DNA of 8,067 nucleotides from positions 1 to 8,067 of the forward strand of contig WRGS01000166.1 in NCBI GenBank assembly GCA_009787075.1, written 5' to 3'. Position numbers and translations under genes: made by a program. This DNA is from Paludibacter sp. (GTDB lineage: Bacteria > Bacteroidota > Bacteroidia > Bacteroidales > Paludibacteraceae). The notes under the pieces are model-generated. The model had not been told where the DNA came from. It saw only the letters and a program-made list of their open reading frames with translations, and did not search any database. This document shows, in pieces, positions 1 through 6,154 of the stretch; the stretch's first letter is position 1; every line of letters starts with the position of its first letter.

Positions 1-3
1 AAA

Positions 4-51
4 AATTAGGATTGTAAAAAATTAGTCTGATTTTTTTACAATCGCCTAATT
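4..51 (-). terminator. Long bulged hairpin, likely minus-strand terminator
   Basis: Bases 4-10 (AATTAGG) pair with 45-51 and bases 11-21 (ATTGTAAAAAA) pair perfectly with 32-42. This gives 18 base pairs interrupted only by a 2-nt bulge (CG at 43-44), with a 10-nt loop at 22-31. Read on the minus strand the stem is followed by T residues (A1-A3 on the plus strand, merging with the stem's own AT pairs), as in an intrinsic terminator. On the plus strand no T-run follows, so the minus direction is preferred. It starts at the stop codon of the 40-codon ORF at 50-172 and may also end read-through from the HAD gene. The stem is AT-rich, so termination strength is uncertain, and the window edge hides what lies beyond. 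It could instead be the end of a mobile element. Confidence 0.5.
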
Positions 52-172
52 ATTCAAAAAAACATTCCATATTTGGCGATGTGTACAAAAATACTACAAT
101 TTTCTGTAAAATTATATGAGGACATAGGCCATCGAATTTATAAAACTGCTCGTTGTATTTAGTATATTTCAT
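50..172 (-). CDS. Possible small protein of 40 aa, unrecognised
   Basis: An ATG-initiated ORF of 40 codons ends in TAA at 50-52. The predicted peptide begins MKYTKYNEQFYKF and ends SPNMECFFE. It has two cysteines (residues 17 and 37), a basic and aromatic N-terminal half and a short hydrophobic stretch (about residues 20-30). I recognise no family. The case for a gene is its setting. A promoter with TTTG at 239-242 and TATTTTTG at 211-218 lies upstream with the same geometry as the M23 gene's promoter: a 20-nt spacer and 39 nt from the -7 element to the ATG. A terminator-like hairpin begins at the stop codon. An in-frame TAA two codons before the ATG excludes an N-terminal extension. A 40-codon open frame can arise by chance in DNA this AT-rich, and the transcript could be a non-coding RNA or a gene remnant. 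Confidence 0.35.
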   Translation of the reverse strand: MKYTKYNEQFYKFDGLCPHIILQKIVVFLYTSPNMECFFE

Positions 173-210
173 TGATTATTAATAAATCTGCCAACCCACA
201 AAACTTTTCA

Positions 211-242
211 CAAAAATACAACTGTTTTTGCTTTTTTACAAA
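211..242 (-). promoter_or_regulatory. Bacteroidetes-type promoter overlapping the HAD stop
   Basis: On the minus strand TTTG (239-242) and TATTTTTG (211-218) match the Bacteroidetes -33 TTTG / -7 TAnnTTTG consensus in every specified base. The spacer between the TTG at 239-241 and the -7 element is 20 nt. The -33 element lies in the last codons of the HAD gene, whose stop is at 236-238. It would start transcription near 204-207, about 35 nt before the ATG of the 40-codon ORF. TAnnTTTG occurs by chance in AT-rich DNA, but both boxes with correct spacing are less likely to be accidental. Confidence 0.5.
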
Positions 243-910
243 TCTTCCCATTTCTCAAACAGTTCTTGCATTGATGCAAGAACTGTTTTTGCGCCGCAGT
301 CGTACAGAATTTTGTCGTCGAGCGTGCCTGTATTAACAGCAATAACCGACAAGCCTGCCGCTTTTGCCGCCAAAATTCCAAGCGGCGCATTTTCCACAAC
401 TATCGCCTCGTGCGGTTGCCTTCCCGATTTTTTCAAAGCCAAAAGATACGGCTCGGGATTGGGTTTGCCCAATTTGACATCAAAAGCGGTAACGGTGTTG
501 TCTTTGTTGAAAATTGCAGGGAAATCCTTGTTTAAGTTTTCAAGCAGCGATGCCTGCCCCGAACCTGTTACAAGCACAATTTGCCGTCCTTCATCTTTGA
601 TTTTTTGCAGCAAATCGTTGGCAAAAGGCATCTGCTGCGCACCGCCCGATTGATTGAAAAATTCTGTTTTGAGCGCGTAAATTTCGTCCATTTCTGCGCG
701 TGTTGCCTCGCGCCCAAATTGCTGCCGTACAAATTGATTGATAGTGTCGTCGCCTGTGCGCCCTTCGTTCAGGTAGCAATCGTTAATTGTAAAATTAAGC
801 CCGAATTGTGTCATTGCACGCACCCACGCCGCACTGTGAGCAGGCATTGAATCATACAAAACACCGTCCATATCAAAAAAAACGGCTTTTATTCCTTGAT
901 TATTATTCAT
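236..910 (-). CDS. HAD-superfamily phosphatase, beta-phosphoglucomutase-like
   Basis: This 224-aa protein is a haloacid dehalogenase-superfamily hydrolase of the beta-phosphoglucomutase-like subgroup, probably a cytoplasmic phosphatase acting on a small phosphorylated metabolite. Motif I is FFDMDGVLYDS, with nucleophile Asp13 and acid/base Asp15. A helical cap follows (about residues 20-90), including EGRTGDDTIN at 49-58. Motif II is VLVTGSG with Thr115, motif III is KLGKPNPEPY with Lys149, and motif IV is VVENAPLGILAAKAAG. Motif IV has Glu173-Asn174 where many relatives have Glu-Asp. The ATG at 910 fits, because motif I begins only about ten residues later. It follows the M23 peptidase gene by 37 bp with no promoter recognised between them, so co-transcription is likely. 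The substrate cannot be told from sequence. A perfect 15-bp inverted repeat lies inside its 3' end. Confidence 0.9.
   Translation of the reverse strand: MNNNQGIKAVFFDMDGVLYDSMPAHSAAWVRAMTQFGLNFTINDCYLNEGRTGDDTINQFVRQQFGREATRAEMDEIYALKTEFFNQSGGAQQMPFANDLLQKIKDEGRQIVLVTGSGQASLLENLNKDFPAIFNKDNTVTAFDVKLGKPNPEPYLLALKKSGRQPHEAIVVENAPLGILAAKAAGLSVIAVNTGTLDDKILYDCGAKTVLASMQELFEKWEDL
257..288. repeat. Perfect 15-bp inverted repeat inside HAD 3' end
   Basis: AAACAGTTCTTGCAT (257-271) and its exact reverse complement (274-288) are separated by only two bases (TG). It lies within the codons for residues K208-F218 of the HAD protein. On the plus strand it is followed by T residues through 290, giving it the look of an intrinsic terminator, yet no plus-strand gene leads into it. 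On the minus strand it precedes the promoter at 211-242, with its centre about 65 bp upstream of the predicted start site, where activator sites are common. Function is unknown; operator, RNA hairpin or terminator are all possible. Confidence 0.75.
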
Positions 911-927
911 TAATTTTAGTTTCCAAT

Positions 928-942
928 TATCAACGCTTGATA
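928..942. repeat. Short inverted repeat between M23 and HAD genes
   Basis: TATCAA (928-933) and TTGATA (937-942) flank a 3-nt centre (CGC) in the 37-bp gap between the M23 stop and the HAD start. It is short, has a minimal loop and no T-run, so it is a weak candidate for a processing hairpin or protein site and may be chance. Confidence 0.25.
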
Positions 943-947
943 TACAA

Positions 948-1892
948 TTATCTAATTTTCAAACGTTGCCCTGTTTTGAGTTTTGCCGTTGCGGAAATTT
1001 TGTTTAATTTGGTTATCGTACGGACACTTACGCCATTTCGGGCGGCAATTTTTGAAATAGTATCGCCGCGCCGAACAGTGTAGTATTTTGAACGCGGCTG
1101 GCTGCCAATATTTTTCGCCTGAACCTGATAACGAAACATTTTATCTTTTGTAATAAGCAAAATATCATCGAGAATAAGTCTGTTAGCATAATTTACAAGA
1201 TGTTCGGTATCAAAGGCATTGCCCATATAGCGAAATTCGAGATGCAAATGCGGACCTGTGGAACGCCCTGTGCTGCCGCCGTAAGCAATCAATTCACCCG
1301 CCTTAATTTCCTGATTTTCTGTTACTAAAACCCGCGAAAGATGACCATAAACGCTTTCAAGTCCATTATTGTGCCTGATGACAATATAATTTCCGTAGCC
1401 ATGCGGCTCATAATCTACAATGCGTACTTTCCCCGAAAAAACCGCTCTTACCGAATCGCCCACTTGAAGTTTTAAATCTGTTCCGTAATGCATTCTATGC
1501 CAGCGCGGTCCGAAACGCGAATTTATGGAAGTTTCGCTCAAAGGAAAAGCAAATTCCGAGCAGTCGATATAAATAGAATCGGGCAAGGCAGAAGGCGGTG
1601 TTTGATAAGGATTAAGCCGCTCGCGCGTCCAGATACTGTTGTAAAGGTCATCGGCAGGATGGCTTTCCATCAAGTCATCGTCAAAATCTTCATCAAGCGT
1701 ATCTTTCTTATTATCACGGTCTTGATAACGTTCCACCGATTTTTCAAGTTGATTGCGAGCAACAGAATCTTTCTTTTGCTGCTCAATTCTATTTATTAAA
1801 TTGCTTTGAGCAGATAAATTTATTGCAGAAATAAGGAAAAAACCTGTTATTATTGGAATTGAAAATATATTTTTAAAAATTAGATTTTGCAT
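948..1892 (-). CDS. Secreted M23 metallopeptidase with C-terminal LysM domain
   Basis: This 314-aa protein is a probable periplasmic or surface peptidoglycan endopeptidase, or a catalytic-type regulator of cell-wall remodelling. Residues 1-28 form a signal peptide: a basic start, a hydrophobic core to about residue 24, and a likely cleavage in NLSA/Q. Residues about 30-85 are charged and low-complexity, with an acidic patch (DEDFDDDLMES). The M23 (LytM) domain spans about 115-235 and keeps the zinc and catalytic residues: HYGTD (His135, Asp139), GYGNYIVIRH, YGHLS (His184) and PHLHLEF (His215, His217). So it should be active, unlike degenerate EnvC/NlpD-type regulators. A LysM peptidoglycan-binding domain (YYTVRRGDTISKIAARNGVS and onward) occupies 270-314. 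The ATG at 1892 lies directly before the signal peptide. It has its own promoter 39 nt upstream and probably leads into the HAD gene. Its cleavage specificity cannot be read from sequence. Confidence 0.93.
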   Translation of the reverse strand: MQNLIFKNIFSIPIITGFFLISAINLSAQSNLINRIEQQKKDSVARNQLEKSVERYQDRDNKKDTLDEDFDDDLMESHPADDLYNSIWTRERLNPYQTPPSALPDSIYIDCSEFAFPLSETSINSRFGPRWHRMHYGTDLKLQVGDSVRAVFSGKVRIVDYEPHGYGNYIVIRHNNGLESVYGHLSRVLVTENQEIKAGELIAYGGSTGRSTGPHLHLEFRYMGNAFDTEHLVNYANRLILDDILLITKDKMFRYQVQAKNIGSQPRSKYYTVRRGDTISKIAARNGVSVRTITKLNKISATAKLKTGQRLKIR

Positions 1893-1930
1893 TTTCTATA
1901 AAAATTATTTTGTTAAAATAAAAATATTTG

Positions 1931-1961
1931 CAAAACTAATAATAAAACTGCTTTTTAACAA
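1931..1961 (-). promoter_or_regulatory. Promoter of the M23 peptidase gene
   Basis: On the minus strand TTG (1959-1961) and TAGTTTTG (1931-1938), 20 nt apart, match the Bacteroidetes -33/-7 consensus. The -7 element lies 39 nt from the ATG at 1892. It sits in the 84-bp gap after the recG stop, so the M23 and HAD genes can be transcribed independently of recG. Confidence 0.55.
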
Positions 1962-1976
1962 TCTTTTTAGATATTT

Positions 1977-4079
1977 TTAACTTATTAAACCCCAATTCAC
2001 AGGTTCTTTTTTCATTTTTTTTAATTGATTTTTTAAAATTAAGTTTTTTTCAGATAATAATTTTGGGTCGGTTTCGAGAATTTGTTGAGCAACCGAACGA
2101 GCGATTTCGAGCATTCGTCCGTCTTGTGCGAGGTTGGCAATTTTCAAATCAAAAGGCATTCCGCTTTGCTGTGTTCCGTCCATATCGCCAGGTCCGCGCA
2201 GTTGAAGGTCGGCTTCGGCAATACGGAAACCGTCATTAGTTTCGGTCATAATTTCGAGCCGTTTTCGCGTGTCTGCGCCAATTTTATAATCGGTCAAAAG
2301 AATACAGAACGATTGCTCCGCTCCGCGTCCAACGCGCCCGCGCAACTGATGCAACTGCGAAAGTCCAAACCGTTCAGCATTTTCAATAATCATTACCGAT
2401 GCGTTTGGAACATTCACGCCAACTTCAATAACAGTCGTTGCAACAAGAATATTCGTTTCGCCAGATACAAATTTCTGCATTTCGCGCTCTTTTTCCTGCG
2501 ATTTCATTTGTCCGTGAACTTTGCCGATTTTAAGATTTGGAAAAACTTCGCAAATATACTCATAACCATGCTCAAGATTTTGCAAATCAAGTTTTTCCGA
2601 TTCCTTTATTATTGGATAAACAATATAAATCTGCCGCCCCGCCGCAATTTGCTTTGCCAAAAATTGATTCAACGTGGGACGTTTATTCATAAAATAATGA
2701 TATGTTTGGATTGGCTTACGCCCCGGCGGCAGTTCGTCAATAACCGAAATGCTCAAATCGCCATACAAAGTCATCGCCAATGTGCGCGGAATTGGCGTTG
2801 CAGTCATTACAAGAATATGTGGAGGTTGCGTATTTTTTTGCCATAGCCGCGCCCGTTGCGCCACGCCGAAACGGTGCTGTTCATCGATAACCACCAGCCC
2901 CAGATTATGAAATTTAACAGTATCTTCAATCAAGGCGTGCGTACCGATAAGAATATGTAATTCGCCTGAAATCAAAGCGTTGTGAAGTTTTTCGCGTTCT
3001 TTGGGTTTTGTAGAGCCTGTCAAAAGCGCGATATTAACATGCATTCGTTCCAAAAGTTCGGAAATTGTTTCGTAATGCTGCTGAGCAAGGATTTCGGTAG
3101 GCGCCATAATTGCCGCCTGAAAATCGTTATCCAAAGCCATAAACATTGCAAAAAGCGCAACAATGGTTTTTCCGCTACCTACATCGCCCTGCAAAAGCCG
3201 ATTCATTTGTTTGCCGCTTCGGACATCGGTACGAATTTCCTTTAAAACGCGCTTTTGTGCTGAAGTTAATTCAAAAGGTAAATATTTTTTATAATAATCG
3301 TTAAAAAAATTGCCTATTTTGTTGAAAATAAAACCATTAACACTTTGTTCGCGCAATTTTGTCTGATGTAAAATATGCAGTTGAACATAAAAAAGTTCTT
3401 CAAATTTCAATCTTTGCCGCGCATGTTTGAGTTTATCGGCGTTTTGCGGAAAATGAATATTGAAAAGCGCATCTTTTAACGGCATCAAAGCATATTTTTT
3501 AATAATATCCGAAGTCAATGTTTCGGCAATTTGCACATCTTTGAGTTGCGCGAGCAGATTCGTCATAATTTTCTGTATCGCTTTGGAATTTAGAAAATTA
3601 TGTTTCATTTTTTCGGTTGTGTTATAATACGGCTGCAAGCCCATTTGTTCTGGCGGCGGAAGGTCTTCGGGGCGTTCAATATCGGGGTGCGCAATATTGT
3701 AGCGACCGTTGAACAGAGTTGGGCGACCAAAAACTACATAATCGGTATGGGTTTTGAGTTTTTCGAGCGCAAATTTTATTCCCTGAAACCACACAAGTTC
3801 AATAGTCGATTTTCCATCAGAAAATTGCGCTGTAAGGCGTTGTTTGCGCCCCTCGCCCTGACGTTCAAAACGCAAAATTTGCCCTTTAATTTGAATAAAA
3901 GGAACATCGCTGCCAATTTCGTGAATATAATAAAACCTGCTTCTATCAACGTAACGATAAGGATAATAGCGAATTAAATCGTCAGCGGTAACGATTTCGA
4001 GTTCTTTGTAAAGAATATCAGCGCGTTTTGTACCAACGCCCGCAAGAAATTTTAAATCAGGTATTATGTTTTCAAGCAT
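1977..4079 (-). CDS. recG: ATP-dependent DNA helicase RecG
   Basis: RecG is a superfamily 2 double-stranded DNA translocase that remodels stalled replication forks and branch-migrates Holliday junctions. Starting from the ATG at 4079 the protein is 700 aa, the family's usual size. A TTG start 12 nt upstream is also open but adds only four residues, and MLENIIPDLKFLAGVG looks like a natural N-terminus. Order of parts: an N-terminal helical and OB-fold wedge region (about 1-150, with PYRYVDRSRFYYI), then the helicase core with Walker A GDVGSGKT (298-305), PTEILAQQH, motif II DEQH (399-402) followed by RFG, motif III MTATPIPRT, motif V TTVIEVGVNVPNA, motif VI QLRGRVGRG (578-586), and the RecG-specific LRGPGDMDGTQQSG near 627-640. 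All key ATPase residues are present. No clear TAnnTTTG promoter is visible in the 52 bp between its start and the repeat element upstream. Confidence 0.97.
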   Translation of the reverse strand: MLENIIPDLKFLAGVGTKRADILYKELEIVTADDLIRYYPYRYVDRSRFYYIHEIGSDVPFIQIKGQILRFERQGEGRKQRLTAQFSDGKSTIELVWFQGIKFALEKLKTHTDYVVFGRPTLFNGRYNIAHPDIERPEDLPPPEQMGLQPYYNTTEKMKHNFLNSKAIQKIMTNLLAQLKDVQIAETLTSDIIKKYALMPLKDALFNIHFPQNADKLKHARQRLKFEELFYVQLHILHQTKLREQSVNGFIFNKIGNFFNDYYKKYLPFELTSAQKRVLKEIRTDVRSGKQMNRLLQGDVGSGKTIVALFAMFMALDNDFQAAIMAPTEILAQQHYETISELLERMHVNIALLTGSTKPKEREKLHNALISGELHILIGTHALIEDTVKFHNLGLVVIDEQHRFGVAQRARLWQKNTQPPHILVMTATPIPRTLAMTLYGDLSISVIDELPPGRKPIQTYHYFMNKRPTLNQFLAKQIAAGRQIYIVYPIIKESEKLDLQNLEHGYEYICEVFPNLKIGKVHGQMKSQEKEREMQKFVSGETNILVATTVIEVGVNVPNASVMIIENAERFGLSQLHQLRGRVGRGAEQSFCILLTDYKIGADTRKRLEIMTETNDGFRIAEADLQLRGPGDMDGTQQSGMPFDLKIANLAQDGRMLEIARSVAQQILETDPKLLSEKNLILKNQLKKMKKEPVNWGLIS

Positions 4080-4131
4080 ATTCCAATTCAATCTCTAATT
4101 GATTTGCTCTTGGTTTATTTTTTTGTGATTA

Positions 4132-4326
4132 TTAGAGTCTGTTTAAAAATTTTAGAGATTATTTCTTATGTATTGTTTTTATCGCTTTTCTTGCTTTTCT
4201 TCTGGATTGCTTCCTGCTTCGTTCCTCGCAGTCGCAATGACGTAATACACATAAGCGTTGCGTCATTGCGAGGGCAAACCCGAAGCAATCCAGAAATAAA
4301 ATATTAAAAAATTAAACAGTTTCTAA
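4132..4326. mobile_element. MITE-like inverted-repeat element, 195 bp
   Basis: The outer ends TTAGAGTCTGTTTAA (4132-4146) and TTAAACAGTTTCTAA (4312-4326) are inverted repeats matching at 13 of 15 positions. Inside, TTCTGGATTGCTTC (4200-4213) pairs perfectly with GAAGCAATCCAGAA (4282-4295), and TCGCAATGACG (4232-4242) pairs perfectly with CGTCATTGCGA (4261-4271). The core is far richer in GC than the flanks. The GTCATTGCGAGG and GAAGCAATCCAG motifs resemble dispersed intergenic repeats I know from several bacterial groups. If the ends are drawn at 4135 and 4323, a TA dinucleotide flanks each side, compatible with a TA target duplication. There is no transposase; the plus-strand open frame here (4104-4307) is a by-product. 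It lies between the gdhA terminator and recG, 52 bp from the recG start. It is a non-autonomous element or REP-like repeat; the parent family is not established. Confidence 0.65.
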
Positions 4327-4371
4327 GCATTTTATTCAAAAAGGCAAAATTACGGAAAATTTTCAGAACAT

Positions 4372-4410
4372 AAAAAAAACCGTAACAGTTTTTTCAAACA
4401 TATTACGGTT
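4372..4410 (-). terminator. Terminator of gdhA
   Basis: On the minus strand AACCGTAA (4403-4410) and TTACGGTT (4378-4385) form an 8-bp stem. Within its loop GTTT and AAAC can form a second short stem capped by a GAAA tetraloop. The hairpin runs straight into eight T residues (plus-strand A run 4372-4379). It begins 21 nt after the gdhA stop, the expected place and orientation for intrinsic termination. Confidence 0.8.
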
Positions 4411-4431
4411 AATTTCATTTTCTGTTAGCAA

Positions 4432-5766
4432 TCAAATTGCACCCTGCGCCAACATCGCTTTTGCTACTTTTAGGAAGCCTGCAACGTTTGCGCCCTTCAT
4501 ATAATTAATGTATCCGTCGGGTTGCTTACCGTATTTTACGCACGCAGCGTGAATGGCGTGCATAATTTGATGTAATTTTTCATCAACTTCTTCGGCAGTC
4601 CACGAAATGTGCATTGCGTTTTGCGTCATTTCCAAGCCCGAAGTTGCCACGCCGCCTGCATTAACGGCTTTGCCCGGTCCATACATAATTTTATGATGTA
4701 AAAACTGTTCTATCGCCTCTGGTGTGCAACCCATATTAGAAATCTCGGCAACGCATATTACTTTGTTGGCTATCAGTTGTTTGGCATCTTCTTCGTTAAG
4801 TTCGTTTTGAGTAGCGCAAGGTAAAGCAATATCAACTTTTACCTCCCAAGGACGTTTTCCCGCAACGAATTTTGCGCCAAATTTTTCGGCATAAGGCGAT
4901 ACAATGTCATTACAGGTTGCGCGAAGTTCGAGCATATAGTCAATTTTTTCTCCTGTAATTCCGTTTTCGTCATAAATGTAACCGTCAGGTCCCGAAATTG
5001 TTACAACTTTTGCGCCCATTTCGTTTGCTTTTATAGCCGCGCCCCATGCAACATTGCCAAAGCCCGAAAGCGCGATTGTTTTACCTTTGATGTCCATTCC
5101 TGCGGTTTCAAGCATTTGTTTTACAAAATACAATCCGCCAAATCCCGTTGCTTCAGGGCGAATGAGCGAGCCGCCGAATTCGAGATTTTTACCCGTAAGA
5201 ACGCCCGTATTTTCGCGTGCAAGTTTGCGATACATTCCGTACATATAGCCAAGTTCGCGTCCGCCAACGCCAATATCGCCTGCGGGAATATCGGTATCAG
5301 GTCCGATATAACGCCACAATTCCATCATAAACGCCTGACAGAAACGCATTACTTCGGCATCGGATTTGCCTTTCGGGTCAAAATCTGAACCGCCTTTTGC
5401 TCCGCCCATTGGCAAAGTCGTCAGTGAGTTTTTGAAAATCTGTTCAAAGCCAAGAAATTTCAGAATCGACTGATTTACAGACGGGTGAAAACGCAAACCA
5501 CCTTTGTATGGTCCGATTGCGTTGTTAAACTGAATTCTGTAACCAAGATTTGTTTGCGTTTGACCGCGGTCGTCAACCCAAACCACTTTAAAAGTAAAAA
5601 TGCGGTCGGGCTCAACAAGGCGTTCTGCAATTTTCGCCTTTTCAAATTCAGGATGTTCGTTATACACATCTTCGATGGTAGTAAGCACTTCACGGACTGC
5701 CTGTAAATATTCTTTTTCGCCCGGATGTTTGGCTTCAATTTGAAGCATCAATTTGTTAAGATTCAT
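4432..5766 (-). CDS. gdhA: Glutamate dehydrogenase, hexameric class I
   Basis: This 444-aa enzyme interconverts 2-oxoglutarate plus ammonia and glutamate with a nicotinamide cofactor, linking nitrogen assimilation to central carbon. It has the full length of the small hexameric class. The N-terminal substrate domain carries GPYKGGLRFHPSVN (85-98), LPMGGAKGGSDFDPKGKSD (118-136, with the active-site lysine at 124) and PAGDIGVGGRE (162-171, with the catalytic aspartate at 164). The cofactor domain has the Rossmann motif SGFGNVAWGAA (234-244), and the C-terminal part holds NAGGVATSGLEMTQNA. NADP use is likely by similarity, but the residue after the second beta strand (SGPDGY) is not decisive. 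The ATG at 5766 matches the usual N-terminus. It is monocistronic: a strong terminator follows, and it is divergent from rsmD across a 514-bp spacer. A 14-bp inverted repeat lies 48 bp upstream of its start. Confidence 0.95.
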   Translation of the reverse strand: MNLNKLMLQIEAKHPGEKEYLQAVREVLTTIEDVYNEHPEFEKAKIAERLVEPDRIFTFKVVWVDDRGQTQTNLGYRIQFNNAIGPYKGGLRFHPSVNQSILKFLGFEQIFKNSLTTLPMGGAKGGSDFDPKGKSDAEVMRFCQAFMMELWRYIGPDTDIPAGDIGVGGRELGYMYGMYRKLARENTGVLTGKNLEFGGSLIRPEATGFGGLYFVKQMLETAGMDIKGKTIALSGFGNVAWGAAIKANEMGAKVVTISGPDGYIYDENGITGEKIDYMLELRATCNDIVSPYAEKFGAKFVAGKRPWEVKVDIALPCATQNELNEEDAKQLIANKVICVAEISNMGCTPEAIEQFLHHKIMYGPGKAVNAGGVATSGLEMTQNAMHISWTAEEVDEKLHQIMHAIHAACVKYGKQPDGYINYMKGANVAGFLKVAKAMLAQGAI

Positions 5767-5813
5767 AGTATTGAAAAATTTAACTTATTAATATTCAATA
5801 TTTTAGGTTATTA

Positions 5814-5850
5814 TTATTATTAAAATTTCAGAATGCAATTTTAATAATAA
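5814..5850. repeat. 14-bp inverted repeat upstream of gdhA
   Basis: TTATTATTAAAATT (5814-5827) and AATTTTAATAATAA (5837-5850) are exact reverse complements around a 9-nt loop. It overlaps the best approximate -7 element for gdhA (TAAAATTG, 5836-5843), so a regulatory site or a 5' leader hairpin is possible. All paired bases are A or T in a region of the same composition, so part of the match may be compositional. Confidence 0.45.
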
Positions 5851-6090
5851 ATTTTGGTATAAAAAAATTAAAAGCGATAAATTTATTTTAAAATTTAAAA
5901 ACAAAATATGCAAATTTCAATTTAAATTTTTTATGAAGAATAAACACGATTTTATAAGTAATTTTTTAAAATTTAATTACAAAATAAAATTTATTTATAT
6001 ACAATTTTCAAAAATTTATATTTAAAAATATAGAAATCGGAAAGAGAAAATTGAAACATTATATTTATATTACATTTTACTTTATTTTTT

Positions 6091-6105
6091 AACATTTAAA
6101 ATGTT
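6091..6105. promoter_or_regulatory. Palindrome AACATTT-A-AAATGTT beside a -7 element
   Basis: This is a perfect 7-bp inverted repeat with a 1-nt centre, ending 7 bp before the plus-strand TATCTTTG at 6113-6120. It would cover the -33 region of that promoter, a typical repressor position. It is built almost wholly of A and T, so chance is plausible. Confidence 0.3.
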
Positions 6106-6112
6106 TATACTT

Positions 6113-6120
6113 TATCTTTG
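6113..6120 (+). promoter_or_regulatory. Upstream -7 element, rsmD or short RNA
   Basis: TATCTTTG is an exact TAnnTTTG match followed by GC, at the point where the very AT-rich spacer gives way to more mixed sequence. No TTG is seen at the -33 position. Transcription would begin near 6126, leaving a leader of about 155 nt before rsmD or a separate short transcript. Confidence 0.4.
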
Positions 6121-6154
6121 CGCATTTGTAATTTGCAAAGACGATCTAATTTTC

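Larger units (their letters stand above)
5767..6111. other. Very AT-rich spacer upstream of gdhA
   Basis: By my hand count only about one base in eight is G or C here, well below the neighbouring genes. It consists of A- and T-tracts and contains the 14-bp inverted repeat at 5814-5850 and the 15-bp palindrome at 6091-6105. I see no ORF of note, no tRNA, no DnaA-box cluster and no exact TAnnTTTG element facing gdhA. The nearest approximation is TAAAATTG (minus strand, 5836-5843), with one mismatch. Confidence 0.6.

Noticed and set aside
86..93. Minus-strand TATTTTTG, an exact -7 match
   Set aside because: It lies inside the 40-codon ORF and has no -33 partner found. It shows that TAnnTTTG also arises by chance in this AT-rich DNA.
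228..653. Plus-strand open frame of 141 codons
   Set aside because: It is antisense to the HAD gene, which carries complete family motifs. The translation is not recognisable.
1961..1972. ATCT-TTTT-AGAT as a recG terminator
   Set aside because: The stem is four base pairs of mostly A/T with no T-run on the minus strand.
2082..2846. Long plus-strand open frame of 254 codons
   Set aside because: It is antisense to recG, whose motifs are all intact, and its translation shows no domain.
4104..4307. Plus-strand open frame of 67 codons
   Set aside because: It runs through the inverted-repeat element and is explained by the lack of stops in that repeat. The hydrophobic start comes from T-rich DNA.
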